Shown here: piece after piece, positions 9,562-19,142 of the stretch
Layout of the letters: every line of letters begins with the position of its first letter
Position numbering within the stretch: the first letter of the stretch is position 1
NCBI GenBank assembly: GCA_027015275.1
Contig: JALWCU010000184.1
Coordinates: forward strand, 1-38,831
DNA: 38,831 bases
Origin: Bacteroidales bacterium
Lineage (GTDB): Bacteria > Bacteroidota > Bacteroidia > Bacteroidales > S143-33
Direction of reading: 5' to 3'
Notes under the pieces: generated by a model
Told to the model about the DNA's origin: nothing
The model's database searches: none
What the model saw: only the letters and a program-made list of their open reading frames with translations
Translations under genes and position numbers: made by a program

Positions 9562-11840
9562 TGTTCTGTATTTTTTTGATTTTTTGTTTCTACCAAATAA
9601 ATAATAGCGGGCAGCAATGTTACTGCCGAGAGTCCTGCTACGAGCATACTCAAAGACATGAGAATAGCAAACTGATTAAGAGGAACAAGATTTGAGAAAA
9701 TGAAGATAAAGAAGCCTGCTGCTACGGCTACAAGATTGATAAATATAGCATTACCACTTGTACGTATGGTCTCTTTCAGCGCATCCATGACGCCCAAACC
9801 AGATTGACGGTAAGCTCTATAGTGCGATACAATATGCACTGCATAGTCAATGCCCACACCAAGCGTAATACTTGCCACAAGGACAGTTGCTACGTTCAGA
9901 GGTATCCCAACATATCCCATGAATCCGTAACTAATTATAATAGTTATCAGCAGTGGTACCATAGCCATAAGTCCGCTCTGCAAAGACCAAAGAGTCAGCG
10001 ACACAATTATTAGCATCAAAATAATAGCAATGCCAAGACTCGAGAACTGACTGGTAAGCAGGCTACGGTCTAAGTGAACGTAAATTTGCGGCAGCCCAGT
10101 AATACGCATTTTTATCTTGTCTGTTGAATTCTGCTTAATGTAATTGTTCATCAGCTTTACAAAACCATCATAAGCCTTGCTATCCACGGTTGAGAATCGT
10201 GCTTGTATAACGGCTTCGTTAAGATCATAATTGACGAGCTGGTCCATAATATCTTCGCCTTCTATCATCATCCACAGCTGCTCAATTTTTGCTCTGTCAT
10301 TTGGTATGCGGTAGCCTTCGCCCATTGCTTCGTTCATTTGTGCAATTAGGTCTGCTACCGAGAATGTGTGGGACACGTAAGGGCTGTGTTCTTTCATGAA
10401 TTTTTCTGTATCAAACATTTTTTGTAGAAAAGCTGGGTCTTGTACATCACCGTCGAATACCATGTAAATAGGACTTGCACCTCCCAATTCATTGTCTATC
10501 AGTTCTTCACCTACGCGGGATGGGCTGCCTTTGTGGAAATATTTTGCCATATCAACCTGACGCTTGATAAAGAATATACCAATGCCCATTATCAGAGCAA
10601 AAGCTACCCATACAGTAATTATTCTTTTTGGATGCTTGGTAATGCGCACAGAGAGTGGTATGAGTACCTTGTTGACAAATTTCGTTTCCTGTGGTCTCTT
10701 GGCTGTTTTTTTCCTGTAACCAGAAACAGTGCTTATTAGTGCTGGAGTGAAGATTATTGCAAGCAGGAATGAGAAAGTTATACCTACAGCCGTAAAGATA
10801 CCATAATCACGAATCATTGTCAGATATGAGCCTACAATGAAGGACATAAAGCCAAAGGCTGTGGTTATGTAAGCCAGGAATACAGGAATTGTTATAAATG
10901 CCATAGCTCGCACAAGAGCCTTTTGTCTATCGCCCAGGTCTATTTCATTCAGTCGGTTCAAGACGTGTATCGTATAAGCACTGCCCAGAGCAAGTAAAAT
11001 CCCTGGAATTGTATCTGAAATCATTGTCAGTTTGTGCCCAGTAAGCACCATCAGACCCAGAGTCCAAACAATGGCAATGCCCACATTTAGCAAAGGCAGA
11101 ACCACACCACGGACAGAATGGAAGCCCAGAGCCAATATGATTATGATTATCAGTGCTGTGATAGGTAGCAGGAACTTCAAATCATTGAAAATAATTTGAG
11201 AGCTGTCGAGAGCCATGAACGGCATTCCAGCATAATAGAGCTTTTCGTGATGACGTAGATGTATTTTGCTAATGATTTTTTTTATGGCTAAGGATATGGA
11301 ATCTTCGTGATAATCAGGGCTGTATGTTGCTATTATTGCAGTTATTGTGCTATCGTCGGATACAATGACGCCGTGGTACATGTCTTTTGAGAAAACCTTG
11401 TCTCTGAGTTTTTTCAAGTCTTCGGGTGTTTGTGGAAGGTTGTATTCATCTACAAGACGACCTACTTCCATGCCCCACTCGGTAGTGTGAATATCAATGA
11501 CATTTGTCAGACTCGTAACGTGTGTTATGGCGTTGAGAGTCATGAGCGAATCCGTTATATCGCGAATATCCTCAAGCACATCAGTTCGAAAAACATTGTC
11601 CGTTTTTAGCAATAGCATGGCAGTTGTGTTGCCTTGGTATTTTTTGCCAATTTCTTTGTAAAGCTTAGCTGCTGGGTCAGTATTTGGCAGGGAGTTTATT
11701 ATGTCGGCATCCACCTTTATCTTTGTAGCATAATAGCCTAAGATTACAGTCAGGATAGCTACTATAGTAATGATTGGTATGCGCCAACGTACTACCCACT
11801 CGGATAGCTTGAGCATTGCTTTATTAACCTTTTCTTCCAT
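9558..11840 (-). CDS. MMPL/RND family transporter (SSD-like permease)
   Basis: 760 aa with two RND-type TM repeats (GIDYAVHIVSHYRAYRQSG; LALGSAYTIHVLNRLNE); 4-bp ATGA overlap with downstream LolA-like gene. Confidence 0.92.
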   Translation of the reverse strand: MEEKVNKAMLKLSEWVVRWRIPIITIVAILTVILGYYATKIKVDADIINSLPNTDPAAKLYKEIGKKYQGNTTAMLLLKTDNVFRTDVLEDIRDITDSLMTLNAITHVTSLTNVIDIHTTEWGMEVGRLVDEYNLPQTPEDLKKLRDKVFSKDMYHGVIVSDDSTITAIIATYSPDYHEDSISLAIKKIISKIHLRHHEKLYYAGMPFMALDSSQIIFNDLKFLLPITALIIIIILALGFHSVRGVVLPLLNVGIAIVWTLGLMVLTGHKLTMISDTIPGILLALGSAYTIHVLNRLNEIDLGDRQKALVRAMAFITIPVFLAYITTAFGFMSFIVGSYLTMIRDYGIFTAVGITFSFLLAIIFTPALISTVSGYRKKTAKRPQETKFVNKVLIPLSVRITKHPKRIITVWVAFALIMGIGIFFIKRQVDMAKYFHKGSPSRVGEELIDNELGGASPIYMVFDGDVQDPAFLQKMFDTEKFMKEHSPYVSHTFSVADLIAQMNEAMGEGYRIPNDRAKIEQLWMMIEGEDIMDQLVNYDLNEAVIQARFSTVDSKAYDGFVKLMNNYIKQNSTDKIKMRITGLPQIYVHLDRSLLTSQFSSLGIAIILMLIIVSLTLWSLQSGLMAMVPLLITIIISYGFMGYVGIPLNVATVLVASITLGVGIDYAVHIVSHYRAYRQSGLGVMDALKETIRTSGNAIFINLVAVAAGFFIFIFSNLVPLNQFAILMSLSMLVAGLSAVTLLPAIIYLVETKNQKNTEQ

Positions 11841-11864
11841 AATCTTTTATTTTTATTTCTTAAT

Positions 11865-12470
11865 TTAGTCTTCTGTTTTGTCCTTTTTGGCTATGCCATC
11901 GAAGAGCATGTCCACCAAAATATCGATTTTGTCTTGTATTGTTGTTTCGTGATTATCCAGAAGGACAGGTTCTTCCAGTCCTCTCATAGCTGCTGTTATG
12001 GCTATGGCAACTGTCTGTATATTTTGTTCTCGCAGGTCTATTTCATTGTTTTGTATGCCTTTTATCAGAATTTGTTTTATAAGCTGAATTTCGTATTCGT
12101 CATGCTTGCGCCGATATTTATATACCATGGGATAATATCGGTAATAATCATCGTTCTTTATTACGTGATAATAATTCATCACGTCGCGAGCCAATTGAAA
12201 ACGCCTTTTGACGTAACATTTTAGCATTGTACGTGCATCATCATGCGAGGCGATAATCTTCATTAGCTCGTTGAGTATGTAGTTTGCTTCTTTTTCTATG
12301 ACAGCCGCAAATAACTGTTCTTTGTTCCTAAAATAATAGTAGAGAGTACTTTTGCCTTTCCTCGCTTCACGGGCTATTATTTCCATTGTCGTACGGTCAA
12401 ATCCTAACTGCGAAAAAATCTTCTCTGCAATATCGATAAGTTGCTGACGTATCTTTTCTTTGTCTTTCAT
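11865..12470 (-). CDS. TetR/AcrR family transcriptional regulator
   Basis: N-terminal TetR HTH: IAEKIFSQLGFDRTTMEIIAREARKGKSTLYYYFRNKEQLFAAVIEKE. Confidence 0.93.
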   Translation of the reverse strand: MKDKEKIRQQLIDIAEKIFSQLGFDRTTMEIIAREARKGKSTLYYYFRNKEQLFAAVIEKEANYILNELMKIIASHDDARTMLKCYVKRRFQLARDVMNYYHVIKNDDYYRYYPMVYKYRRKHDEYEIQLIKQILIKGIQNNEIDLREQNIQTVAIAITAAMRGLEEPVLLDNHETTIQDKIDILVDMLFDGIAKKDKTED

Positions 12471-12475
12471 TGTAC

Positions 12476-12516
12476 TTTTAGACTAAAAATGTTTTTCGTT
12501 CTAAAAATAAAAACAT
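12476..12516. promoter_or_regulatory. Candidate operator of the adjacent TetR regulator
   Basis: TTTTAG-A-CTAAAA palindrome (12476-12488) 5 bp before the tetR start; ATGTTTTT/AAAAACAT inverted repeat (12489-12496/12509-12516); CTAAAAAT direct repeats (12483-12490, 12501-12508). Confidence 0.45.
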
Positions 12517-12765
12517 GTAATTACAAATGCAAAAAAATTTGATAAAAAAATTGTTTTGTGTTATAGGTAACCAGTGTATCATTGATTATAGTGGCTATTA
12601 CTTGATTAGTATGAATTGCCCGTTAACAGAGTTTGGCAAGATGATTAAATGGGTCAAGCAATTTTGAGAAAACATAATTTTTATTAATCTTAGCTTTCTC
12701 TGAGAATATCTGGTGCTAATAATGATAATCGCTTCAATTACAGGTAAATATCTAAAAAACGCTAA

Positions 12766-13530
12766 ATGTTTCTTTCTAATCACACTTTGAATGTCTTATC
12801 AATAGCCTGGATGGCTATAGCTTTGGTAATCTTTCCGTTATTACTTAAGGTGCGGGCACCTTATGGACGCCATACCAGGACAACCTGGGGACCTATGATT
12901 TCCAACCAATTGGGCTGGTTTGTAATGGAAATACCTTCGTTTTTGATAATACTTTTCTTTTACATTAAGAGCAATAATATAACAAGTTTTTATTTCAATA
13001 TTGTCTTCTGGCTGTGGCTGTTTCATTATATACATAGGGCTATGATTTTCCCATTCATGACACGCACCAAAGGCAAGAAAATTCCGGTTGTAATTGTGCT
13101 AATGGGCATGTTCTTCAATTTTGTGAATGCTTTTTTGAACGGCGCTTATATGGCTTATTACTTTGACGGACATAGTATTACACTCGTAATGTTTGTGCGT
13201 CTCTCTGTTGGGCTATTGCTATTTGTCTTGGGTATGTACATAAATATTCGTTCGGATTATATGTTGATTAATCTGAGAAAGACTGGTGAGACTGGATACA
13301 AGGTGCCGCATGGGTGGCTATTTGAGTATATTTCTTGTCCTAATTATTTTGGTGAGATGTTGGAATGGCTTGGGTTTGCTGTGTTGGCGTGGAATCTACC
13401 TGCTCTTTCGTTTTTTGTGTGGACTGTAGCTAATCTACTGCCTCGTGCTTTGAGCAATCATCGTTGGTATTATGAGAAATTTCCAGATTATCCTTCTGAA
13501 CGTAAAGCTGTTATCCCATTTATTTTATAA
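12766..13530 (+). CDS. Steroid 5-alpha-reductase family (3-oxo-5-alpha-steroid 4-dehydrogenase-like) membrane protein
   Basis: APYGRHTRTTWGPMISNQLGWFVMEIPS, HRAMIFPFMTR, GYKVPHGWLFEYISCPNYFGEMLEWLGFA, NHRWYYEKFPDYPSERKAVIPFIL match the SRD5A family. Confidence 0.88.
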   Translation: MFLSNHTLNVLSIAWMAIALVIFPLLLKVRAPYGRHTRTTWGPMISNQLGWFVMEIPSFLIILFFYIKSNNITSFYFNIVFWLWLFHYIHRAMIFPFMTRTKGKKIPVVIVLMGMFFNFVNAFLNGAYMAYYFDGHSITLVMFVRLSVGLLLFVLGMYINIRSDYMLINLRKTGETGYKVPHGWLFEYISCPNYFGEMLEWLGFAVLAWNLPALSFFVWTVANLLPRALSNHRWYYEKFPDYPSERKAVIPFIL

Positions 13531-13558
13531 TTTTTAATTTTGAAGAAAAAATACAGAT

Positions 13559-14335
13559 ATGGACAAATGGTCTCTTAAGGATAAAGTGGCTGTCGTTACA
13601 GGCGGTACCAAGGGCATTGGGCGTGCCATAGCCCAGGAGTTTCTCTCGCTTGGTGCCAAGGTTTATATTGTTGCGCGCACTGAGCAGGATGTTAATGATT
13701 TGGTCAGAAAGTGGCAAGCTCAGGGCAAAAAGGCTCAAGGCATTGTGGCGGATGTCTCGAACGAAGAGCAGCGTCAGAGAATATTTGATACAGTAGCACA
13801 AGATTATGATTTTCTGGATATTCTGGTTAATAATGCTGGCACAAATTTCCGCAAGCCATCCGAACAGTACACAGAGCAGGAGATTATGACCCTTGCCAAT
13901 ATTAATTATATTTCAGCATATCGTTTAAGTGCCTTGTTTCTTCCGCTATTGCGTCGTGGACATGATCCGGCAATAGTAAATATTGGTTCAGTAGCGGGTA
14001 AAGTTTTCATAGGCAGTGCAGTACCCTATTCAGCAGCCAAAGCAGCGCTTATGCACACAACTGCTATTCTTGGCATAGAATGGGCTAAATATGGTGTAAG
14101 AGTAAATGCGGTTGCGCCATGGTACACGCTCACGCCGCACACTGCCAAAGCATTAGAGAATGAGAAATACAGAGAGCAGGTTGAGCTTCTCACCCCCATA
14201 GGTCGTGTTGCCAGACCTGAGGAAATTGCGTCTGTCGTGGCTTTTCTGGCCATGCCTGCAAGCTCTTTTATCACGGGTCAGACTATCTTTGCCGATGGTG
14301 GCTTTACAAAATTGGGCTTCCCTCTTCATAGATAA
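13559..14335 (+). CDS. SDR family oxidoreductase (tropinone-reductase-like)
   Basis: TGGTKGIG cofactor motif, NNAG, YSAAKAA catalytic Yxxx[13 protein letters not shown]. Confidence 0.92.
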   Translation: MDKWSLKDKVAVVTGGTKGIGRAIAQEFLSLGAKVYIVARTEQDVNDLVRKWQAQGKKAQGIVADVSNEEQRQRIFDTVAQDYDFLDILVNNAGTNFRKPSEQYTEQEIMTLANINYISAYRLSALFLPLLRRGHDPAIVNIGSVAGKVFIGSAVPYSAAKAALMHTTAILGIEWAKYGVRVNAVAPWYTLTPHTAKALENEKYREQVELLTPIGRVARPEEIASVVAFLAMPASSFITGQTIFADGGFTKLGFPLHR

Positions 14336-14374
14336 AAACTTGTTCAATCTCAGACTTATTTAAACAAATTAGCT

Positions 14375-14382
14375 TATCTTTG
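14375..14382 (+). promoter_or_regulatory. Putative Bacteroidota -7 promoter element for glyS
   Basis: TATCTTTG matches TAnnTTTG; 31 bp upstream of the glyS ATG; no clear -33 element found. Confidence 0.4.
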
Positions 14383-14413
14383 CATTTCAGATTAATGCTT
14401 AAAACATACACAA

Positions 14414-15973
14414 ATGGCACAACAACAGGATGACAAACTCAAGAAAATAATAGCACACGCCAAAGAATATGGCTTTATCTTTCCTTCCTCGGAGATTTAC
14501 GATGGACTGGGGGCTGTGTACGATTATGGACAAAACGGCGTAGAACTTAAGAACAATATCAAAGAATACTGGTGGAAATCAATGGTTTATCTCAACGAAA
14601 ATATCGTTGGTATTGACTCGGCAATATTCATGCATCCCAAGGTCTGGAAAGCTTCTGGACATGTGGACGCCTTCAATGATCCATTGATTGACAACAAAGA
14701 CAGCAAAAAACGCTATCGTGCTGACCAGCTCATCGAAAACTTGATGAGCAAGATAGAAGAAAAGATAGAAAAGGAAGTCAACAAGGGACGCAAGAGATTT
14801 GGTAATGATTTCGACGAAGAGAAGTTCATTGCTACCAATCCCAATGTCCAGCGTCATAAGAAAAAACTGGCTGATATATACAACCGTTATGTCAAGGCAA
14901 TGCAGGACAATGACCTTGATGAGCTGTACAATATTATTGTGGACTTTGGTATAGCAGATCCTGAGACAGGCTCCAAGAATTGGACAAGCGTACGTCAATT
15001 TAATCTGATGTTTCAGACGCAGTTCGGCTCTGTTGCTGATGATTCCAGCCGTGTATATTTGCGCCCAGAGACAGCCCAGGGCATTTTTGTAAACTTCTTG
15101 AATGTGATGAAGACCAGTCGTATGCGTCTGCCTTTTGGTATTGCGCAGATAGGTAAAGCTTTTCGCAACGAGATAGTAGCACGGCAGTTTGTTTTCAGAA
15201 TGCGCGAGTTTGAGCAGATGGAAATGCAGTTTTTTATCCGTCCTGGTACAGAAATAGAGTGGTTCGAATACTGGAAAAATTATCGCCTCCGCTGGCATAA
15301 GAATATGGGACTAGGCGATGAGAAATATCGCATACACGAGCACGAAAAATTAGCTCATTATGCCAATGCAGCCGTGGACATTGAGTTTCATTTTCCTATG
15401 GGCTTCAAGGAAATAGAGGGCATTCACTCACGTACAGATTTTGACTTGAGTCAGCATGAGAAATTTTCAGGTAAAAAATTACAATTTTTTGACCATGAGC
15501 TCGGTAAATCTTATGTGCCTTATGTTGTCGAGACGTCAATAGGTCTTGACCGTACGGTGTTGGCTATTCTTAGTGCTTCTTACCATGAGGAAGATGTATC
15601 CGAAAAAGGGCAGACAGAAACTCGCATTGTCCTGAGCATGCCACCGGCGCTGGCACCAATCAAGGCAGCTATCTTTCCACTTGTGCGTAAAGATGGGCTT
15701 CCTGATGTGGCTCGAAAAATCCACAAAATGCTGCGCACAAGGTTTAATGTTATGTACGAAGAGAAAGACTCTATTGGCAAGCGTTATCGTCGTCAAGATG
15801 CAATCGGTACGCCATATTGTATAACGGTCGATTTTCAGACTTTGGATGATAATACAGTAACAGTGCGTGATCGTGACACAATGGAGCAGATTCGTGTGCC
15901 TATTGAGCGTCTGCCGCAGATGATAGAAGAAAAGATATCAATGGCGCAGTTTCTCGAGCAACTTGATGTATAA
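14414..15973 (+). CDS. glyS: Glycyl-tRNA synthetase (single-chain class II)
   Basis: AHAKEYGFIFPSSEIYDGLGAVYDYGQNGVELKNNIKEYWW, YLRPETAQGIFVNF, FRNEIVARQFVFRMREFEQMEMQFF. Confidence 0.96.
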   Translation: MAQQQDDKLKKIIAHAKEYGFIFPSSEIYDGLGAVYDYGQNGVELKNNIKEYWWKSMVYLNENIVGIDSAIFMHPKVWKASGHVDAFNDPLIDNKDSKKRYRADQLIENLMSKIEEKIEKEVNKGRKRFGNDFDEEKFIATNPNVQRHKKKLADIYNRYVKAMQDNDLDELYNIIVDFGIADPETGSKNWTSVRQFNLMFQTQFGSVADDSSRVYLRPETAQGIFVNFLNVMKTSRMRLPFGIAQIGKAFRNEIVARQFVFRMREFEQMEMQFFIRPGTEIEWFEYWKNYRLRWHKNMGLGDEKYRIHEHEKLAHYANAAVDIEFHFPMGFKEIEGIHSRTDFDLSQHEKFSGKKLQFFDHELGKSYVPYVVETSIGLDRTVLAILSASYHEEDVSEKGQTETRIVLSMPPALAPIKAAIFPLVRKDGLPDVARKIHKMLRTRFNVMYEEKDSIGKRYRRQDAIGTPYCITVDFQTLDDNTVTVRDRDTMEQIRVPIERLPQMIEEKISMAQFLEQLDV

Positions 15974-15996
15974 ATTTGTTACTGAAAACAAAAAAA

Positions 15997-16021
15997 GAGC
16001 GCCCAGCGGGCGCTCTTTTTT
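15997..16021. terminator. Bidirectional terminator between glyS and the convergent T9SS protein gene
   Basis: GAGCGCCC (15997-16004) / GGGCGCTC (16008-16015) flanked by A-run and T-run. Confidence 0.93.
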
Positions 16022-16040
16022 TATGACTAAATGCAACTTA

Positions 16041-17756
16041 TTATCTCATGATAATCTTGCTTGTAGAAATGCCTTTATTAGTATAGACACGAACCATGTA
16101 AACACCTGGCTTAAGGTCAGCTACACCAATAGAAGCGCGTCTTCCACTTATGTTGATGCTCTTGACAGCCTGTCCAACAGCATTGTAGATTTCAACTTTT
16201 TTAATGTTGTTATCGGCAGTGATATTTAGCTCGTTAGTAACAGGATTTGGATAAACGCTGAGGTTTGCAACACTAACATCATTGACTCCAGCACTTCTCA
16301 CATACTCTAAGCCATTATATCCTTTCTGAAGTGGGTTTAGACGATAGAAGCCATAACCATAAGTCAGAACACCAGTTATGTTATAAATACCGTGGAAACT
16401 AATTGTATCATAACTCTGATAATGATAATCAATATCGTCATCTACTACAAAGTTTGTAGTTCCACCATCATCTGATGCAATATATTCGTAGTAGCTTGTA
16501 GGACCAGAGAGGAACATAGCATTTTGAACTTGTATCAAAAGTCCTTCATAAGGCTCAATTGTAGAATCGTCTTCTGTTTGTTCTGTAGTGCCTGGTGCAA
16601 ATCCGATTGTAGAGCCAGAAACGGTTGTAGGTGTTATGGGTGAAGTAACATTATCATTTTTGTTTACCAAGATGCCAAAAGCTATTTCAGTTTCTCCTTT
16701 GTATTCTGAGCGAGTCCCAGCTACAGTAACTAAATCGCCAACTTCTACCATGTCAGGGAGTTTTTTATTAGGATCATATACCAATATTCCGTGCTTTGGA
16801 AGAGTATCGTCCTGTATCCATATCTGATTATAATTATCGTTTGCTGTAACATAACCCTGAGCTGTAAGAGTGATACCATTGTCAAGATGATTTGCATTAG
16901 CTGTGTTAAGCATATCAATAGGTGCAATACCTGCATAGAAGACGGCTGATGTCTGGTTCAGTGCATCTGTTATTGTATCTGGAACATTGTCAAACTCAAT
17001 AGCTTTATCAGTATATAGATATACGACATTGTCATCAACTTTATATCCAGTAAAGTTGACATTTAAAGAAGAAGATATTGAATCTAAAACGAAATTTGGA
17101 TTATCCTGTTCGTATTCTAATGCAATTGTGGTATCATTAACAGTATAAGCCATAGACAGAGTCATAAGCTTGAGATTACCTTTAACAGTTATACTGTCAA
17201 CTTGATAGGTTGTTGTATAATTTGCCCCTCCATTATATACGAAAGCTAAATAAATATTGGAATCTAAATCCAGACTATCTAAATTAAATTCAAATTTGTT
17301 CCATACATACTTACCCCCCAAAGAGAAGCTGTTTTTCAGTACTTTCCAGTCAGAGTTCTTAAAGTTCGAAGTGTCCAGTTTAGTTGTATAAAGAATTCTT
17401 AAGATAACTGTATCAGGATCTATTACTGGGTAGGCCCAGCATACGTCAAGGCTAAGGACGTTTCCAGTTGATTTGCTCAGATCAATGGCTGGAGTGATAG
17501 CCCAGGTTTCATTAGTATCAGCAGTCATGCCATAGGCTGATGCTTTCAGATAATAGTTACCGCTATAGCTATTGACATACCATATATGCTGTGAGCCAGA
17601 GGTATTTCCTAAGTCCACAGTGTCAACAATCCATCCGGCTGCTTTTAATTTAGTAGCAGAGTTGTTGTTCTGGAAGTCTTCGTAAAAAATAGTAGACTGG
17701 GCGTTTAAGGTCAATCCAATTACTAAGACAGAAAAGAGTAAAAATAATTTTTTCAT
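16041..17756 (-). CDS. Secreted T9SS type A sorting domain-containing protein with an OB-fold/DUF5689-like segment
   Basis: Signal peptide; C-terminal LSVYPNPVTNELNITADNNIKKVEIYNAVGQAVKS...LKPGVYMVRVYTNKGISTSKIIMR is a Por-secretion CTD; GYVTANDNYNQIWIQDD...VEVGDLVTVAGTRSEYKGETEI looks OB-fold-like. Confidence 0.85.
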   Translation of the reverse strand: MKKLFLLFSVLVIGLTLNAQSTIFYEDFQNNNSATKLKAAGWIVDTVDLGNTSGSQHIWYVNSYSGNYYLKASAYGMTADTNETWAITPAIDLSKSTGNVLSLDVCWAYPVIDPDTVILRILYTTKLDTSNFKNSDWKVLKNSFSLGGKYVWNKFEFNLDSLDLDSNIYLAFVYNGGANYTTTYQVDSITVKGNLKLMTLSMAYTVNDTTIALEYEQDNPNFVLDSISSSLNVNFTGYKVDDNVVYLYTDKAIEFDNVPDTITDALNQTSAVFYAGIAPIDMLNTANANHLDNGITLTAQGYVTANDNYNQIWIQDDTLPKHGILVYDPNKKLPDMVEVGDLVTVAGTRSEYKGETEIAFGILVNKNDNVTSPITPTTVSGSTIGFAPGTTEQTEDDSTIEPYEGLLIQVQNAMFLSGPTSYYEYIASDDGGTTNFVVDDDIDYHYQSYDTISFHGIYNITGVLTYGYGFYRLNPLQKGYNGLEYVRSAGVNDVSVANLSVYPNPVTNELNITADNNIKKVEIYNAVGQAVKSINISGRRASIGVADLKPGVYMVRVYTNKGISTSKIIMR

Positions 17757-17903
17757 AGCTCTATAATTTTAAGTTTATTTTGGGTAACCTCAAATTTAAT
17801 GAAAAATCTAAAAAAATCAAGTTTAGCTGAATCTTAATTATAAAAAATCAGTTTTTTTTCTTAAGTTTTTTTTAGATATTTGGTTTAATAAAAAGCATTT
17901 AGA

Positions 17904-19142
17904 GTGAAAGAGGGAACGAGAAAACTATTTGAGAGCCTAAAGTTTTGTAATTATAAGCTGAGTTTTGTCTTAGATATTACTCAGAAGATTATTGATAATC
18001 ATCCTATAGAGGAGATAATGGCTGTGTTGTCTGAGTTGTTGACTCAGAAATTACACATCCGCCAGTTTCTATTTTATTACAAGGGAGATAGTGGTTGGCG
18101 GCTGAAGTTTGCCTTGGGCGTAGATGAGAAGAAATTTAGAGAACTAAATATTGATACTACTTTGAGTAAATACACAGAAATAACCATGGTCAGAGGTTCT
18201 AAAACAGAAGTAGGACTATTTGACTTTGTCATACCAATTATGTACAAGGATGCAGTTTTGGCATATTTGCTGGTAGGGGACTTGGAAGATACGAGCATAG
18301 GGATGAGTCCAGCTGTTAAGAGTTTAAAGTTTGTGCAGACAGTGGCAAATATGATAGTAGTGGCTATGGAAAAGCGTAAGTTGATATTAGAGGCAATAGA
18401 GCGTGAACGTATGAAAAAAGAGCTGGAGACGGCTTCTCGCATTCAGAGGATGCTTATACCTGGAATGGATGTTTTGCCCAAGAGTAGAAAATTTAAAGTT
18501 TATGGTTATTATCTACCTCATTATGAATTAGGAGGAGATTTGTATGATCTGGGCATTCTATCCAAATATGAGTTTTATTTTGCTATAGCTGATGTGTCTG
18601 GTAAAGGTCTTTCGGCAGCATTGCTCATGTCCAATTTTCAGGCAAACTTGCGTGCACAGTTTGCGTCGCACGTACCACTTGAGCAGATGATACGTAGTCT
18701 TAACAATATAGTCATACGCAATTCTGAAGGAGGACACTTTATTACAATGTTTCTGGGTAAGTATAATTTTCGCAAGAATCGTCTTATATATGTCAATGCA
18801 GGACATCAGCCTGGTATTCTTTACGATAAGGTAAACCGAAAGATAAGGATTTTGTCAAAAGGCACAGTAGGCATTGGTATGGTGGACAATATTCCCAAGA
18901 TAGATATTGGGAGGATCAATTTAAAAACATCTTCCAAGCTCCTGCTTTGTACAGACGGGGTAACAGAGTTAGCTCGAGGACGTGATATGGAAGCGGGCTT
19001 GCGCCGTCTTACGCGATTGATTCAGAACGATATGGATATTGATAAGACAATAGATAAAATTATTCGTGAACTTAAGCTTACAAAGACTAATCCTAATGTT
19101 TTCGATGATATAACGCTCTTAGGCTTTGACTTTAATGTTTGA
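17904..19142 (+). CDS. Soluble SpoIIE/PP2C-type protein phosphatase with N-terminal GAF-like region
   Basis: YELGGDLYDL, FAIADVSGKGLSAALLMSNFQANLRAQ, YVNAGHQPGILYD, LLCTDGVTELARG, FDDITLLGF; GTG start. Confidence 0.88.
   Translation: MKEGTRKLFESLKFCNYKLSFVLDITQKIIDNHPIEEIMAVLSELLTQKLHIRQFLFYYKGDSGWRLKFALGVDEKKFRELNIDTTLSKYTEITMVRGSKTEVGLFDFVIPIMYKDAVLAYLLVGDLEDTSIGMSPAVKSLKFVQTVANMIVVAMEKRKLILEAIERERMKKELETASRIQRMLIPGMDVLPKSRKFKVYGYYLPHYELGGDLYDLGILSKYEFYFAIADVSGKGLSAALLMSNFQANLRAQFASHVPLEQMIRSLNNIVIRNSEGGHFITMFLGKYNFRKNRLIYVNAGHQPGILYDKVNRKIRILSKGTVGIGMVDNIPKIDIGRINLKTSSKLLLCTDGVTELARGRDMEAGLRRLTRLIQNDMDIDKTIDKIIRELKLTKTNPNVFDDITLLGFDFNV

Noticed and set aside
14579-15298. 239-aa minus-strand ORF
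   Set aside because: Antisense to the strongly supported glyS gene; composition is that of a shadow ORF and no domain is recognisable.
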